42,780 bases of DNA from Ruminococcus sp. (GTDB lineage: Bacteria > Bacillota > Clostridia > Oscillospirales > Acutalibacteraceae): the NCBI GenBank assembly GCA_022510945.1, contig JAFLSK010000013.1, positions 1-42,780 on the forward strand. Reading direction: 5' to 3'. Below, piece by piece: positions 23,234 to 31,512 of this stretch; position 1 is the stretch's first letter; each line of letters begins with the position of its first letter. Both the position numbers and the translations under genes were made by a program. The notes beneath the pieces are model-generated. The model was not told where the DNA came from and made no database searches. It saw nothing but the letters and a program-made list of their open reading frames with translations.

Positions 23234-25990
23234 ATGTTTACCGATATTCTTATAAAATGGTTGACGTTTCTGCAACACGGTTTTCCGTTCTACGATACAT
23301 ATAATTTTTTGATACAGATAACAATTTATCTGTCTGTCACGGCGCTTTTGATAATACTTTTCAAGTCGATTTTCAAAAACAAGCTGTCCGCAAAGTGGCA
23401 CGTTCTGATATGGGCAATTTTGCTTGTCCGTTTTGTTGTGCCTGTTCTGCCGTCAAGCGAAGCTTCGATTTTCAATGCGACGAAGATTGACGAGCAGGCA
23501 ATTATAGAATCTTCATACCGAAATGTTGTGATAAACTTCGAAGAAAATGATATTGAAGAGAGTGATATTGAACAGGATTATGTTGATGATGACGGTGAGC
23601 GAATCGACATAGCAGCTTTGCAAAAGAAGCTGGAGGAAGAGGGTTCTTATTCTTATTCAAGGTTGGGTTATACGTTCAGAATTGATGCGGTTATCGTGCT
23701 CGTATGGGGCAGTGTTGCAATGCTGTTGCTCGGGTATTTTGTAATTGTTCTGTCGGTTTATAACCGCAAGTTGAAAATGAACCGCAAGGACGTAGACGAT
23801 GCTACTTTAGAAATACTTAGCCAATGTAAAGAAAGACTGAGAATTAAGCGCGACGTAAAGGTGTACTTCGCAGAGACAACGCCTATGTTAATCGGGCTTT
23901 TCAGACCGACGATTTATATCCCCGAGGGTAATAGCGAGTCGGAAACGCGAGACACTCTCCTGCACGAGCTATCCCATATGAAGAATCTTGATGTTTTGTG
24001 GTCGATGTTTGCGACGTTCTTGCTGTGCCTGAATTGGTTTAACCCGATAATGTGGGTATCGTTCTTTATGTTCAAGCGCGATATTGAGGTGTTCTGCGAC
24101 GAGCGTACACTGCGCTATGCGGACGATAAGCAGAGCTACGCGAGACTTCTTTTGAAAACCGCAACCGTGCGCAAGGAGAAATTTGTCCTCGGCACAACCT
24201 CGCTCCAGAGCGGAAAGGCCGACGTCAAGCGCAGAATAAAGTATATGGCAAAATTCAGAAAGCCCGCCGTGGCAACTGTCGTTGTAGCAGGGGTATTGAT
24301 TTCCATTCTTTCTGCCTGCTGCCTTACAAATCCGCTCAAGGATAAGCTTGATGTTACTGTGACAAACCCCGTGAACGGTTGCAAAATTGACCTCATTGTT
24401 GACCGTAATATAGCCAAATCAAACATTACTTGCTTTGAGAATGTTGGCAATTTGAAGTTTGAGTCTGATATGACTATTGAGGAAATAGCAAAAACATTAT
24501 GTTTGGATAATATGGATTTTGGATATAACATTGTAGGCGATAAAGACGTGTTGCTTCGGAATACCTATACCTCGGAATGTGTTCCATATTTATTGCTCAC
24601 CAAGAGTGTCAGGGCAAAATCGGGCGAAGAGCTCGACGACGTGGTTTTCCTCGAATGTATTGGTACAATGGATAATATTGTCGCTGATAACAGCAATGTA
24701 CCGAATAATATACCAAATATTAAATATGGTTTTTATTTTCCTGATTACCTCGTGGACGGTTTTCGATATGATAATTACGACAGAGAAGAGATATCAGAAG
24801 AATGGATAATTAACACCAGTAACCCATTTAAAAAGGAAATTCAACTCAGAGACAGTGAGGATAACTTTAAACGGATAGAGAATTTCTACACGGATTTGTA
24901 TGCCTACACCACAACCAAAGAGGATGAAAACGGCGGCGGTGAAATACTGATTGAGGACAATCAAACAGGCGACCCGCTGTTCAAAATTTTCTACAACGGC
25001 AAGGATAAAACAGTCAGATTCAAGGCCTACGCCGCCTTTGCAGCCGACAGTGCTAAGGGTGTAATTCGTAGACTTGAAAACGCAATTAACCGGCAAGACC
25101 GCGAGTTGTTGGCGAGTTGCTTTGAGAACTTTACCGATGAGGATTATAAAAACTTTAGTAAGATAAGCAAGGATTTGATTCTTCAAAAACTGACGATTGG
25201 CAAATTCGACAACGCCAAAAAGATATATTACTTCAATACCCTCGCTCAGCTTGAGCCAAGTCAATCAGGAAATTCTGAGACGGAAGGAACATCCCACTAT
25301 TCAAAGCATTTTAAGGTTGAGTATTTCGGAGAAGAGTCGAAGATTACTTATACCGACATTGCGAATGATGACGATTTTGTCTCCGATTACTATAGCCCCG
25401 ATAGGGAAAACCCGAATCTTTTTATAAACGAAACACTCGGCGAGCCTGATTTGTCCGACCTTGACAACAGTTCGGGATACAGTGAAATCCCCGATGTTAT
25501 TTATGCTGATAACAAAACCGCGATTATAAGCGGGGGATGCGGAATTGTTGTGTATAGTTTAAAGCAGAGAGCAATTACTCTGTGGGCTTCGAGTCAATAC
25601 CTTAGGGAGCTCGGTATGTCAATTCCGTTCGGAATAGCTTCTGCCGACGGCAAACAGGTTTATATACGAGACGGCTCAGAGGATATTGCAGGAAGCGAAA
25701 GCGTAAACGGAAATTGGCTTAGCCTTATTCTTGATGTTGAGAAAAGAACGATTACAGATGCTACAGGCGATTTCCCAGAAACCTTTGAGAGATATAGTAT
25801 GTATAACCTCTCGATGAAAGAAAAATCAGCTTACGATATTGACGAAAAAGATGTCGGCGGTACATATATTACCTTTAAGAAAAACATAGTGTACACTTAT
25901 TGTCCATATTGGGTGCCCAAGGACCTTACCCTTGTAAAATTCAATAAAGAAACAGGAAGAAAAGAAGAATATAAAATCTTCCAAAGCTGA
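23234..25990 (+). CDS. M56-family (BlaR1/MecR1-like) transmembrane metallopeptidase with unusual sensor domain
   Basis: 918 residues. Helices lie near 26-47, 55-73 and 151-175, then the zinc motif HELSHMKNLD (HExxH at 244-248), a helix near 254-280, and EVFCDE (285-290), with a last helix at 344-362 ending in SACCLTNPLKD. In BlaR1 the part after this is a penicillin-binding sensor. Here about 550 outer residues show no SxxK, SxN or KTG transpeptidase motifs. They contain instead Asp/Asn-rich segments and short beta-like repeats (TAIISGGCGIVVYSL, GKQVYIRDGS, LSLILDVEKRTI). It probably senses another envelope signal and triggers BlaI cleavage. Confidence 0.85.
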   Translation: MFTDILIKWLTFLQHGFPFYDTYNFLIQITIYLSVTALLIILFKSIFKNKLSAKWHVLIWAILLVRFVVPVLPSSEASIFNATKIDEQAIIESSYRNVVINFEENDIEESDIEQDYVDDDGERIDIAALQKKLEEEGSYSYSRLGYTFRIDAVIVLVWGSVAMLLLGYFVIVLSVYNRKLKMNRKDVDDATLEILSQCKERLRIKRDVKVYFAETTPMLIGLFRPTIYIPEGNSESETRDTLLHELSHMKNLDVLWSMFATFLLCLNWFNPIMWVSFFMFKRDIEVFCDERTLRYADDKQSYARLLLKTATVRKEKFVLGTTSLQSGKADVKRRIKYMAKFRKPAVATVVVAGVLISILSACCLTNPLKDKLDVTVTNPVNGCKIDLIVDRNIAKSNITCFENVGNLKFESDMTIEEIAKTLCLDNMDFGYNIVGDKDVLLRNTYTSECVPYLLLTKSVRAKSGEELDDVVFLECIGTMDNIVADNSNVPNNIPNIKYGFYFPDYLVDGFRYDNYDREEISEEWIINTSNPFKKEIQLRDSEDNFKRIENFYTDLYAYTTTKEDENGGGEILIEDNQTGDPLFKIFYNGKDKTVRFKAYAAFAADSAKGVIRRLENAINRQDRELLASCFENFTDEDYKNFSKISKDLILQKLTIGKFDNAKKIYYFNTLAQLEPSQSGNSETEGTSHYSKHFKVEYFGEESKITYTDIANDDDFVSDYYSPDRENPNLFINETLGEPDLSDLDNSSGYSEIPDVIYADNKTAIISGGCGIVVYSLKQRAITLWASSQYLRELGMSIPFGIASADGKQVYIRDGSEDIAGSESVNGNWLSLILDVEKRTITDATGDFPETFERYSMYNLSMKEKSAYDIDEKDVGGTYITFKKNIVYTYCPYWVPKDLTLVKFNKETGRKEEYKIFQS

Positions 25991-26000
25991 TAACAAAACG

Positions 26001-26036
26001 AAAGCCTGCGCAGTTTAACTGCGCAGGCTTTTACTA
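26001..26036. terminator. Bidirectional terminator between the M56 and DUF2079 genes
   Basis: AAAGCCTGCGCAG (26001-26013) pairs with CTGCGCAGGCTTT (26019-26031) around tttaa, then TACTATTTTTA. Confidence 0.9.
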
Positions 26037-26045
26037 TTTTTATTA

Positions 26046-27872
26046 TCAATAATTCCTTTTATAAAGCTCAACAAAGCCGCCGCTGGTCACGAGCACATAG
26101 TTGCCCTGCATAACTGACCTCATAATTGAGGAGGTCTCCTCGTCGCGTGTGTCAAGCACATAGTAGTCAGTCTGGGTGAGGTTTGTGTTGTTTTTGGACG
26201 CTGTGGTCAGGTCGAGAATATGCGAGAGATGAGGCATAATTCTGTGTGCCGCGGTCACCGACACGTCGGAGGGAATTGTGTCGAGCACCTGCTGCACCTG
26301 CGGTCCTGTTTCCTTGACGTTTTTAGCATATGCAAAATTATTTCTCATCTTGGGCCATATAAGCGCTGACGACATCACAAGGCACATACAAATCGACATT
26401 AAAACCGCCGTTCTCTTGCGCTTGTCCTTGAGCTGTCCTATCACGAAAATCGCTGACATAATCACGAGCGCCGCCGTGCCGTAGGTGTACTGGAAGCTTA
26501 TATCGTACTGATAAACCCACGACTGCATAAGGTTAATCGGGATAATCGGGATGAGAAGGAGGTACGATGATATTTTTTTCGTCATAAACGGAGTGCATGC
26601 AACAGGAAGCAGAATCCAGATTATGAACGGAATCTTGTCCGCGATAAACATCTGCTTAAGAAGGAAGCCGAAGTCGTAGATTATACTCTTTGCAACAGCT
26701 GCGAAGTTTTTCTCCTCGCCGAGGAAGTAGTCCGACAGTCGCCACATCATAACGCCGTCTCCGAGTGCTGAGACCACTCTCTGCGCGATAATGAAGTACA
26801 CGATTGACATAGCGAGCATAATCGCGCCCTTTGCGACCTTCTTCATATACACCATCACAAACAGCGAAATCGCAATCAGGTAAATCGCCGCGTCTTCCTT
26901 TACGGATAGGAGCAACAGCGAGAACACAATCGTCCACGTCGTCTTGTTGCTCAGAATGAAATAGAAGAGGAAGAGTATGATAACCGTGAGGAATTTGTTC
27001 TCGTGGAAGTCGTAGAAACAGCCGAGGAACAGCGACGGATAAAATGCATAGATAAACTCGAGCGCGAGCGTGAGTCTGCCCGAGAACTCAAGCTTGCGGG
27101 AGATAAGATACACCGCGAACACACCCGCCGCAACAAATATGGACTGGGTGTAGTACAGATAAAACGGAGAGCGGAACAGCATATATCCCGGCAGCAGCAG
27201 ATAGAAGAACGGCGAGAAGTGTACGCCGAAGTGCGAGGTCAGACCCTCGCGTTCTACCGTGGTATTCGGCAGTCCTGTCTGCGCCATATGCTCGAACATA
27301 TTCGAGAAAATACCGAAGTCGAAGGTCGAGCACTGGTAGCCTATATACCTCATCGAGGTGATATATCCGTATGCGATTGAAGTTACGACGAACAGCGCCA
27401 CAGCTGCGATAAGGCACACGCGCGGGGTGATTTTAATTCCGCTGATTTCAAGCTTGTCCTCTTTAACGAGCCAGCTTATGATTATAAAATCAATCAGCGC
27501 TATTCCGAGAACAAAGTATACGTCCGTTTCGTTGTTCAGCATCGCGAACTGCGCGGACAGAAACAGCGTAAGGACGAACAGTGCGCGCGGTATCAGGCTT
27601 TTGATGAGCGTTTTGTAGCTTGTGATAGTAAGCACCAAAAACATAACACCCGCAAGGAAAAAGAACACGCCGAAGTTAATTGAGTTGTAGTAGTTTTCGA
27701 GCTCATAGAAATTTGCGTGGGCAAAAAGCTGGAAGATATACGCCAGCATAAACGACGCAAGCAGCGCCGCAACTATCCTGTCGGGCGACAGGCAGTGCTC
27801 GCATAGGTGCGAGTAGCCTTTATTAGTATAGTAGGCGAGCTTTTGTACGCCCGTCTTTTCTTTTTCTTTCAT
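26046..27872 (-). CDS. DUF2079 polytopic membrane protein
   Basis: 608 residues with about twelve helices. DUF2079 features are the STFDFGIFSNMFEHM segment, SHFGVHFSPFFYLLLPGY, CFYDFHENKF and LLLSVKEDAAIYL, followed by an extracytoplasmic tail. The family looks like GT-C-fold glycosyltransferases by its early acidic and His motifs, but no activity has been assigned that I know of. AGGAGGAcct precedes the ATG. It is monocistronic, with its own promoter overlapped by a palindrome. Confidence 0.85.
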   Translation of the reverse strand: MKEKEKTGVQKLAYYTNKGYSHLCEHCLSPDRIVAALLASFMLAYIFQLFAHANFYELENYYNSINFGVFFFLAGVMFLVLTITSYKTLIKSLIPRALFVLTLFLSAQFAMLNNETDVYFVLGIALIDFIIISWLVKEDKLEISGIKITPRVCLIAAVALFVVTSIAYGYITSMRYIGYQCSTFDFGIFSNMFEHMAQTGLPNTTVEREGLTSHFGVHFSPFFYLLLPGYMLFRSPFYLYYTQSIFVAAGVFAVYLISRKLEFSGRLTLALEFIYAFYPSLFLGCFYDFHENKFLTVIILFLFYFILSNKTTWTIVFSLLLLSVKEDAAIYLIAISLFVMVYMKKVAKGAIMLAMSIVYFIIAQRVVSALGDGVMMWRLSDYFLGEEKNFAAVAKSIIYDFGFLLKQMFIADKIPFIIWILLPVACTPFMTKKISSYLLLIPIIPINLMQSWVYQYDISFQYTYGTAALVIMSAIFVIGQLKDKRKRTAVLMSICMCLVMSSALIWPKMRNNFAYAKNVKETGPQVQQVLDTIPSDVSVTAAHRIMPHLSHILDLTTASKNNTNLTQTDYYVLDTRDEETSSIMRSVMQGNYVLVTSGGFVELYKRNY

Positions 27873-27896
27873 AGGTCCTCCTGAGTAAATAAATAG

Positions 27897-27933
27897 TTAT
27901 GATAATTTTATCATAATTAAACATCTTTTACAA
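27897..27933 (-). promoter_or_regulatory. Promoter of the DUF2079 gene overlapped by a 20-bp palindrome
   Basis: On the minus strand TTGTAA (27928-27933), 17 bases, TAAAAT (27905-27910). A perfect palindrome TTATGATAA-tt-TTATCATAA (27897-27916) covers the -10. It may be an operator. Confidence 0.55.
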
Positions 27934-28019
27934 TATCTAATTATAAAACCTAATAACTTTAACTCCGACTAAAGAAATTTTGTGACAGGATTTAAATTTT
28001 TTTGACATAGCACTAATTA

Positions 28020-28048
28020 TGGACATATTTTTTTATGTGTGATACAAT
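28020..28048 (+). promoter_or_regulatory. Promoter of the nitroreductase gene
   Basis: TGGACA (28020-28025), 17 bases, TACAAT (28043-28048), with a TGA extension before the -10. Confidence 0.6.
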
Positions 28049-28077
28049 GAAATTAAACTGAAAGGCAGGTATTATCT

Positions 28078-28593
28078 ATGAGTTTTTATGATTTGGCAAA
28101 GGCGCGCTACTCCGTGCGCAAATTTTCGGATAAAAAAATCGAGCAGGAAAAGCTCGACAAAATTCTCTTAGCGGGCAGAATTGCCCCGACCGCTAAGAAT
28201 AATCAGCCGCAGAGAGTGTATGTTCTCAAAAGCGCTGACGCTATGGAAAAAGTCAACAAGCTGACTCGTTGCGTGTACGGCGCGCCGCTCGTGCTGCTCG
28301 TGTGCTACAACGAAACCGAGGCTTGGCACAATCCTCAGCGCGAGGACTACAACACGGGCGAGGTCGACGCGTCCATTGTGTGCACGCATATGATGCTCGA
28401 AGCGTGGGAGCAGGGTATAGGTTCCTGCTGGGTAGGCGTGTTCAGCGATAAGGAGGTCAGCGCCGCCTTTAACCTTCCCGAGCACATCAAGCCCGTTGCT
28501 CTTTTGCCGCTCGGCTACGCCGCCGCCGACGCAGAGCCCGCACCGCGCCACGACGAAATCCGCGACGAAAAGGAAACAGTTTCCTATCTTTAA
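28078..28593 (+). CDS. Nitroreductase-family FMN oxidoreductase
   Basis: 171 residues. The N-terminal RYSVRKF block binds FMN phosphate, and APTAKNNQP and GIGSCWVGVFSD are conserved in small nitroreductases. The protein would be a homodimeric flavoprotein using NAD(P)H to reduce nitro groups, quinones or similar acceptors. Length is at the short end of the family. It is monocistronic, with its own promoter and terminator. The physiological substrate is unknown. Confidence 0.9.
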   Translation: MSFYDLAKARYSVRKFSDKKIEQEKLDKILLAGRIAPTAKNNQPQRVYVLKSADAMEKVNKLTRCVYGAPLVLLVCYNETEAWHNPQREDYNTGEVDASIVCTHMMLEAWEQGIGSCWVGVFSDKEVSAAFNLPEHIKPVALLPLGYAAADAEPAPRHDEIRDEKETVSYL

Positions 28594-28605
28594 TCATTGT
28601 TGTCT

Positions 28606-28636
28606 AAAACCGCCCTCGGGCGGTTTTTTATTTTTT
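28606..28636 (+). terminator. Terminator after the nitroreductase gene
   Basis: ACCGCC, loop ctcg, GGCGGT, then TTTTTATTTTTT. Confidence 0.92.
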
Positions 28637-28947
28637 CAGTTTGGTGAATACTAAAAACACTAAGTATATTACAGCTTCCAAATCAATATTCTGATTAACA
28701 ACTGTTGGTAAATGACGGTATTTTTATTCAGATTCCTTAAAATAGTACAAATTATTTGTATAATCTTCCAAAAATTCAAAAAAATTGCATAAAAATAATA
28801 AAAAACTTATTTACAAAAAAGAATTAATTTGATATAATGTACACGATAGTAAAATCGTATAATTATAACTATACATATCTCTATTGCTATTTTTAGATTT
28901 AAAATCCGTATATATTTAAGACGACTTTTTAAGGAGGGTGCCGTTTA
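28637..28947 (+). other. AT-rich intergenic region upstream of the SipW/TasA/sortase locus
   Basis: The gap holds no open frame I would support. It contains a possible weak promoter with TATAAT at 28759-28764, the main promoter at 28810-28838, and a roughly 100-base leader with a small hairpin ACGAT-agtaaa-ATCGT (28843-28858). The length and AT content suggest regulatory input, but no specific site is recognised. Confidence 0.5.
28810..28838 (+). promoter_or_regulatory. SigA promoter of the SipW/TasA/sortase locus
   Basis: TTTACA (28810-28815), 17 bases, TATAAT (28833-28838), about 100 bases before the first gene. Confidence 0.75.
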
Positions 28948-29598
28948 ATGGCAGATAAAAAGGAAAAGTCAAACGGCAGACACATAGCGCTGACCGTAGT
29001 CGGCGCGGTATTGTGTGTTATTTTGATACCGATACTTGTTATCAACGTTACTTTAATCATAAAGAGCTACACTAACTCAGACGAGGTTCCGAAATTCGGC
29101 GGCTACTGTCCGCTCATTGTACTGACAGGCTCAATGGAGCCCGAGATTAAAAGCGGCGACCTCATTGTCTGCAAACAGATTGACGGCGAGCAGGTTAAGG
29201 TTGACGACGTAATTGCGTTTTTCGACCCCGCAAGCAATAACAACAGTGTTCTTACCCATAGGGTTGTAGAAATAGTTACCGAAGACGGCTCGCTTTCCTT
29301 TAAGACAAAGGGTGATGCCAATAACGCGGCAGATAGTGACCTCGTTCCCGCAGACAATCTTGTCGGTATATACCAATTTAAAATAACGGGCGCAGGAAAC
29401 GTAGCGATGTTTATGCAGACCCCTGCGGGACTCGTTGTCTGTGTTGTGGTTCCGCTTGTACTTCTTATCGGCTATGACGTATTAAGGCGCAGACGTTACG
29501 AAAAGAAGAACCAAGAGGATACGGACGCTCTGCTTAAGGAGCTCGAGGAGCTTAAGGCGCAGAAGGCTATAGAAGAGCAGAACGAAGAAACTAAATAA
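28948..29598 (+). CDS. sipW: SipW/ER-type signal peptidase I (first of two)
   Basis: 216 residues. An N-terminal helix (about 12-38), catalytic S62 in LTGSMEPEIKSGDL, H104 in VLTHRVVEI in place of the usual bacterial lysine, and D123 in KGDANN define the S26B (SipW/ER) type. A second helix lies near 152-176, followed by a charged coiled tail rich in Glu and Lys (180-216). It should cut SipW-type signal peptides on the outer membrane face. Its likely substrates are the A-K-Y motif proteins downstream. AAGGAGGGTG precedes the ATG, and it is the first gene of the locus. Confidence 0.93.
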   Translation: MADKKEKSNGRHIALTVVGAVLCVILIPILVINVTLIIKSYTNSDEVPKFGGYCPLIVLTGSMEPEIKSGDLIVCKQIDGEQVKVDDVIAFFDPASNNNSVLTHRVVEIVTEDGSLSFKTKGDANNAADSDLVPADNLVGIYQFKITGAGNVAMFMQTPAGLVVCVVVPLVLLIGYDVLRRRRYEKKNQEDTDALLKELEELKAQKAIEEQNEETK

Positions 29599-29602
29599 AC
29601 TT

Positions 29603-29697
29603 AGGTGTTTCACCTCGAGCCACATCGGGGATAAATATACACACTTCTCTGATGAGGGGTGAAAATAAAACATATAATTTAAGAAAGGAGTTTTATT
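29603..29697 (+). promoter_or_regulatory. Structured RNA region before the major subunit
   Basis: Several pairings compete. AGGTG-ttt-CACCT (29603-29615) and CCTCGA/TCGGGG (29613-29618 with 29625-29630) each exclude TTTCACC/GGTGAAA (29608-29614 with 29658-29664). AATAAAA (29664-29670) can pair with TTTTATT (29691-29697), placing the AGAAAGGAG ribosome binding site in a loop. Regulation is inferred from structure only. Confidence 0.4.
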
Positions 29698-29699
29698 CG

Positions 29700-30446
29700 A
29701 TGAAAAAGAATAAGATGATGAGAGCCGCTTTAGCTCTTTTAGTTGTAACAATGCTTACAATGAGTATTGTCAGCGGTACTTTCGCTAAGTATGTAACTCA
29801 AGGCAGCGCTTCCGACAGCGCACGCGTTGCAAAGTTCGGCGTTGTAGTAGAGGGTAGCAGTGAGTTGTTTGCTAAGAACTATCTCGAAACAACAAATACA
29901 CCCGGAGAAGACACCGCAACTCTCTCTGTTAAATCTTCGGGCACGGCGGCAGACGATTATGTTGTTGCTCCGGGTACACAGTCAAAAGCAGAGGCTATGA
30001 AGCTTTCTGTAAAAGGTACACCCGAGGTAGCTGTTAATGTTAACTTTGCTGTTACTGCAGCTAAGGATATCGTACTTAAGAAGTCTAATGGCCTTCCGGA
30101 CAAGACCGTAGCAGGAAACACAACTTTCGACAACGCTGCTGACTACTATCCTGTTAAGTTCACTCTCAAAAAGGGTACTGAAACATTAGTAACAGATGAC
30201 ACGCTTGCTGCTGTAGAAGCTGCATTAAAAGATAGTACTTTATCAAAGAAGTATGCTGCAGGCACCGCCCTCGACACCGCAATCGGCGATCTCGTGCTCA
30301 CTTGGAAGTGGGATTTTGAGACCAATAACGATAAGCAGGATACACTCCTCGGCGACCTCGCAGCAAACGCTGCAACAGTAGACTCCGGTTTATATAACCT
30401 GGATACAGAATTTGCTGTTACTGTTTCTGTAACTCAGGTAGACTAA
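29700..30446 (+). CDS. TasA/camelysin-like fibre subunit with SipW-type signal peptide
   Basis: 248 residues from the ATG at 29700-29702, which has AGAAAGGAG before it. The signal segment has a basic start MKKNKMMR and a helix (9-24), then SGTFAKYVTQ; cleavage is likely after A29. ASDSARVAKFGVVVEG is the typical mature start of SipW-dependent proteins. A block LTWKWDFETNNDKQDTLLGDL begins near 200 and recurs in the next protein. The composition (Ala, Thr, Val, Lys, Asp; no Cys; no sorting signal) fits a polymerising surface subunit. Codon choice is smoother than in the neighbouring genes, as expected for an abundant protein. The major-subunit role is an inference. Confidence 0.82.
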   Translation: MKKNKMMRAALALLVVTMLTMSIVSGTFAKYVTQGSASDSARVAKFGVVVEGSSELFAKNYLETTNTPGEDTATLSVKSSGTAADDYVVAPGTQSKAEAMKLSVKGTPEVAVNVNFAVTAAKDIVLKKSNGLPDKTVAGNTTFDNAADYYPVKFTLKKGTETLVTDDTLAAVEAALKDSTLSKKYAAGTALDTAIGDLVLTWKWDFETNNDKQDTLLGDLAANAATVDSGLYNLDTEFAVTVSVTQVD

Positions 30447-30494
30447 TTTAATAATTAGTTAAAATTAAGTCTTTAAAGACTACATAGTCCTTAT

Positions 30495-30578
30495 GCTGCG
30501 CAGTCGTATGTGGCGGCGGCTGCGCAGCTTCGGTATTGCCGACAGCCCGAGTTTATCGGACTATCGGCAATATCGAAG
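30495..30578 (+). other. Tandem stem-loops after the fibre-subunit gene
   Basis: Hairpin one pairs 30495-30503 with 30520-30528 (core CTGCGCAG). Hairpin two pairs 30528-30542 with 30564-30578, fifteen pairs including one G-T, with an inner CCGA/TCGG helix. No T-tract follows, so these are better read as an RNA-processing or 3'-stabilising element, or a partial terminator, than as a full stop. Confidence 0.7.
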
Positions 30579-30624
30579 TATACAAAAGGAATTTCCATAA
30601 ATACTACAAAAGGAGGGAACCGCG

Positions 30625-31512
30625 ATGAAGTCAAGTTACAACAGAAAAAGCTCAAACACCACCATCATAGCCGCACTGCTTCTGATTCTGTTTGTAGCGG
30701 CTTCGTTGACAGTTCTTTTCAGCAGGACGCTGATATATTCGCAGGCGGAATTCGAAAACGTTATGCCGCTTATGAGCGTGCACAGCGATGCTCCGAACAA
30801 CAATGAGGATAGCAACGCCACCGTTCGGGTGATAACATCAGGCTCAGAGAATATGGAGGCGCACCCCGAGTTCCGTATGGACGCAAAGGCTGAGATTTTC
30901 AAACTTTCATACAAAAACGATAAGGGGGAAATCATCGTGGGCGGAGAAAAAGGCAACACCGACAAACTGATTGCTCCCGGCGCTTCGAACGAATATCAGT
31001 TCACCCTAAAAAACCCGGGCGACGTTGCTTTGGACTACACCTTGTCTATGGAAGCGACTGTCAAGGGTACAGATGCAGAACTCCCCATAAAAGTTCGTGT
31101 TTGGGACTATACCAACAAATATCTGCTCGGAAGTGCAAAGAAGACGGAAGATGTACTTACCCTGAACGATGTAAGCGAGAAATCCTCGCTCGGAGCTGGC
31201 AGATATGCTGCCTATACTTTGGAGTGGGAGTGGCCTTACGAGCAAGACAATGACGAATTTGACACAATGCTCGGCAACCTCGCGGCAGGGGACGACATTG
31301 TACTTGAGATGAAGATTAAAACCACCGCCGAATACGACGAAACGAACGACCCGAAAAAGAACAACACCGGTCTTATTGTTCCGCAGACGGGCGACGATAC
31401 GCAGCTTGGATTCTTGTGGCTGATACTCGCCGTATCAATAGTCGGTATTTTCATAGTATTATTAGCAGACCGCAGGAAGAAAAAACAGAACAGCGGTAAA
31501 AGTAATGATTAA
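30625..31512 (+). CDS. TasA-like surface protein with VPQTG sortase sorting signal
   Basis: 295 residues. The N-terminal helix (about 13-35) ends in IYSQAEF, a possible cleavage site. A beta-rich domain contains IAPGASNEYQFTL and a block LEWEWPYEQDNDEFDTMLGNL (from about 199) that matches the fibre subunit. The C-terminus carries VPQTG (252-256), a hydrophobic helix (about 261-282) and a basic tail RRKKK, which is a complete cell-wall sorting signal. It is a likely anchor or tip component linked by the sortase at the end of the locus. AAAAGGAGGG precedes the ATG. Its stop overlaps the next gene by eight bases. Confidence 0.82.
   Translation: MKSSYNRKSSNTTIIAALLLILFVAASLTVLFSRTLIYSQAEFENVMPLMSVHSDAPNNNEDSNATVRVITSGSENMEAHPEFRMDAKAEIFKLSYKNDKGEIIVGGEKGNTDKLIAPGASNEYQFTLKNPGDVALDYTLSMEATVKGTDAELPIKVRVWDYTNKYLLGSAKKTEDVLTLNDVSEKSSLGAGRYAAYTLEWEWPYEQDNDEFDTMLGNLAAGDDIVLEMKIKTTAEYDETNDPKKNNTGLIVPQTGDDTQLGFLWLILAVSIVGIFIVLLADRRKKKQNSGKSND

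Noticed and set aside
23234..25990. Beta-lactam resistance sensor BlaR1
   Set aside because: No SxxK/SxN/KTG motifs in the outer domain and no beta-lactamase or PBP gene nearby.
27003..27380. Arg/Glu-rich plus-strand frame opposite the DUF2079 gene
   Set aside because: Its composition is that expected from the complement of a hydrophobic membrane-protein gene.
30510..30806. 98-residue open frame on the plus strand
   Set aside because: It begins in the stem-loop region and runs out of frame into the 30625 gene; no ribosome binding site.
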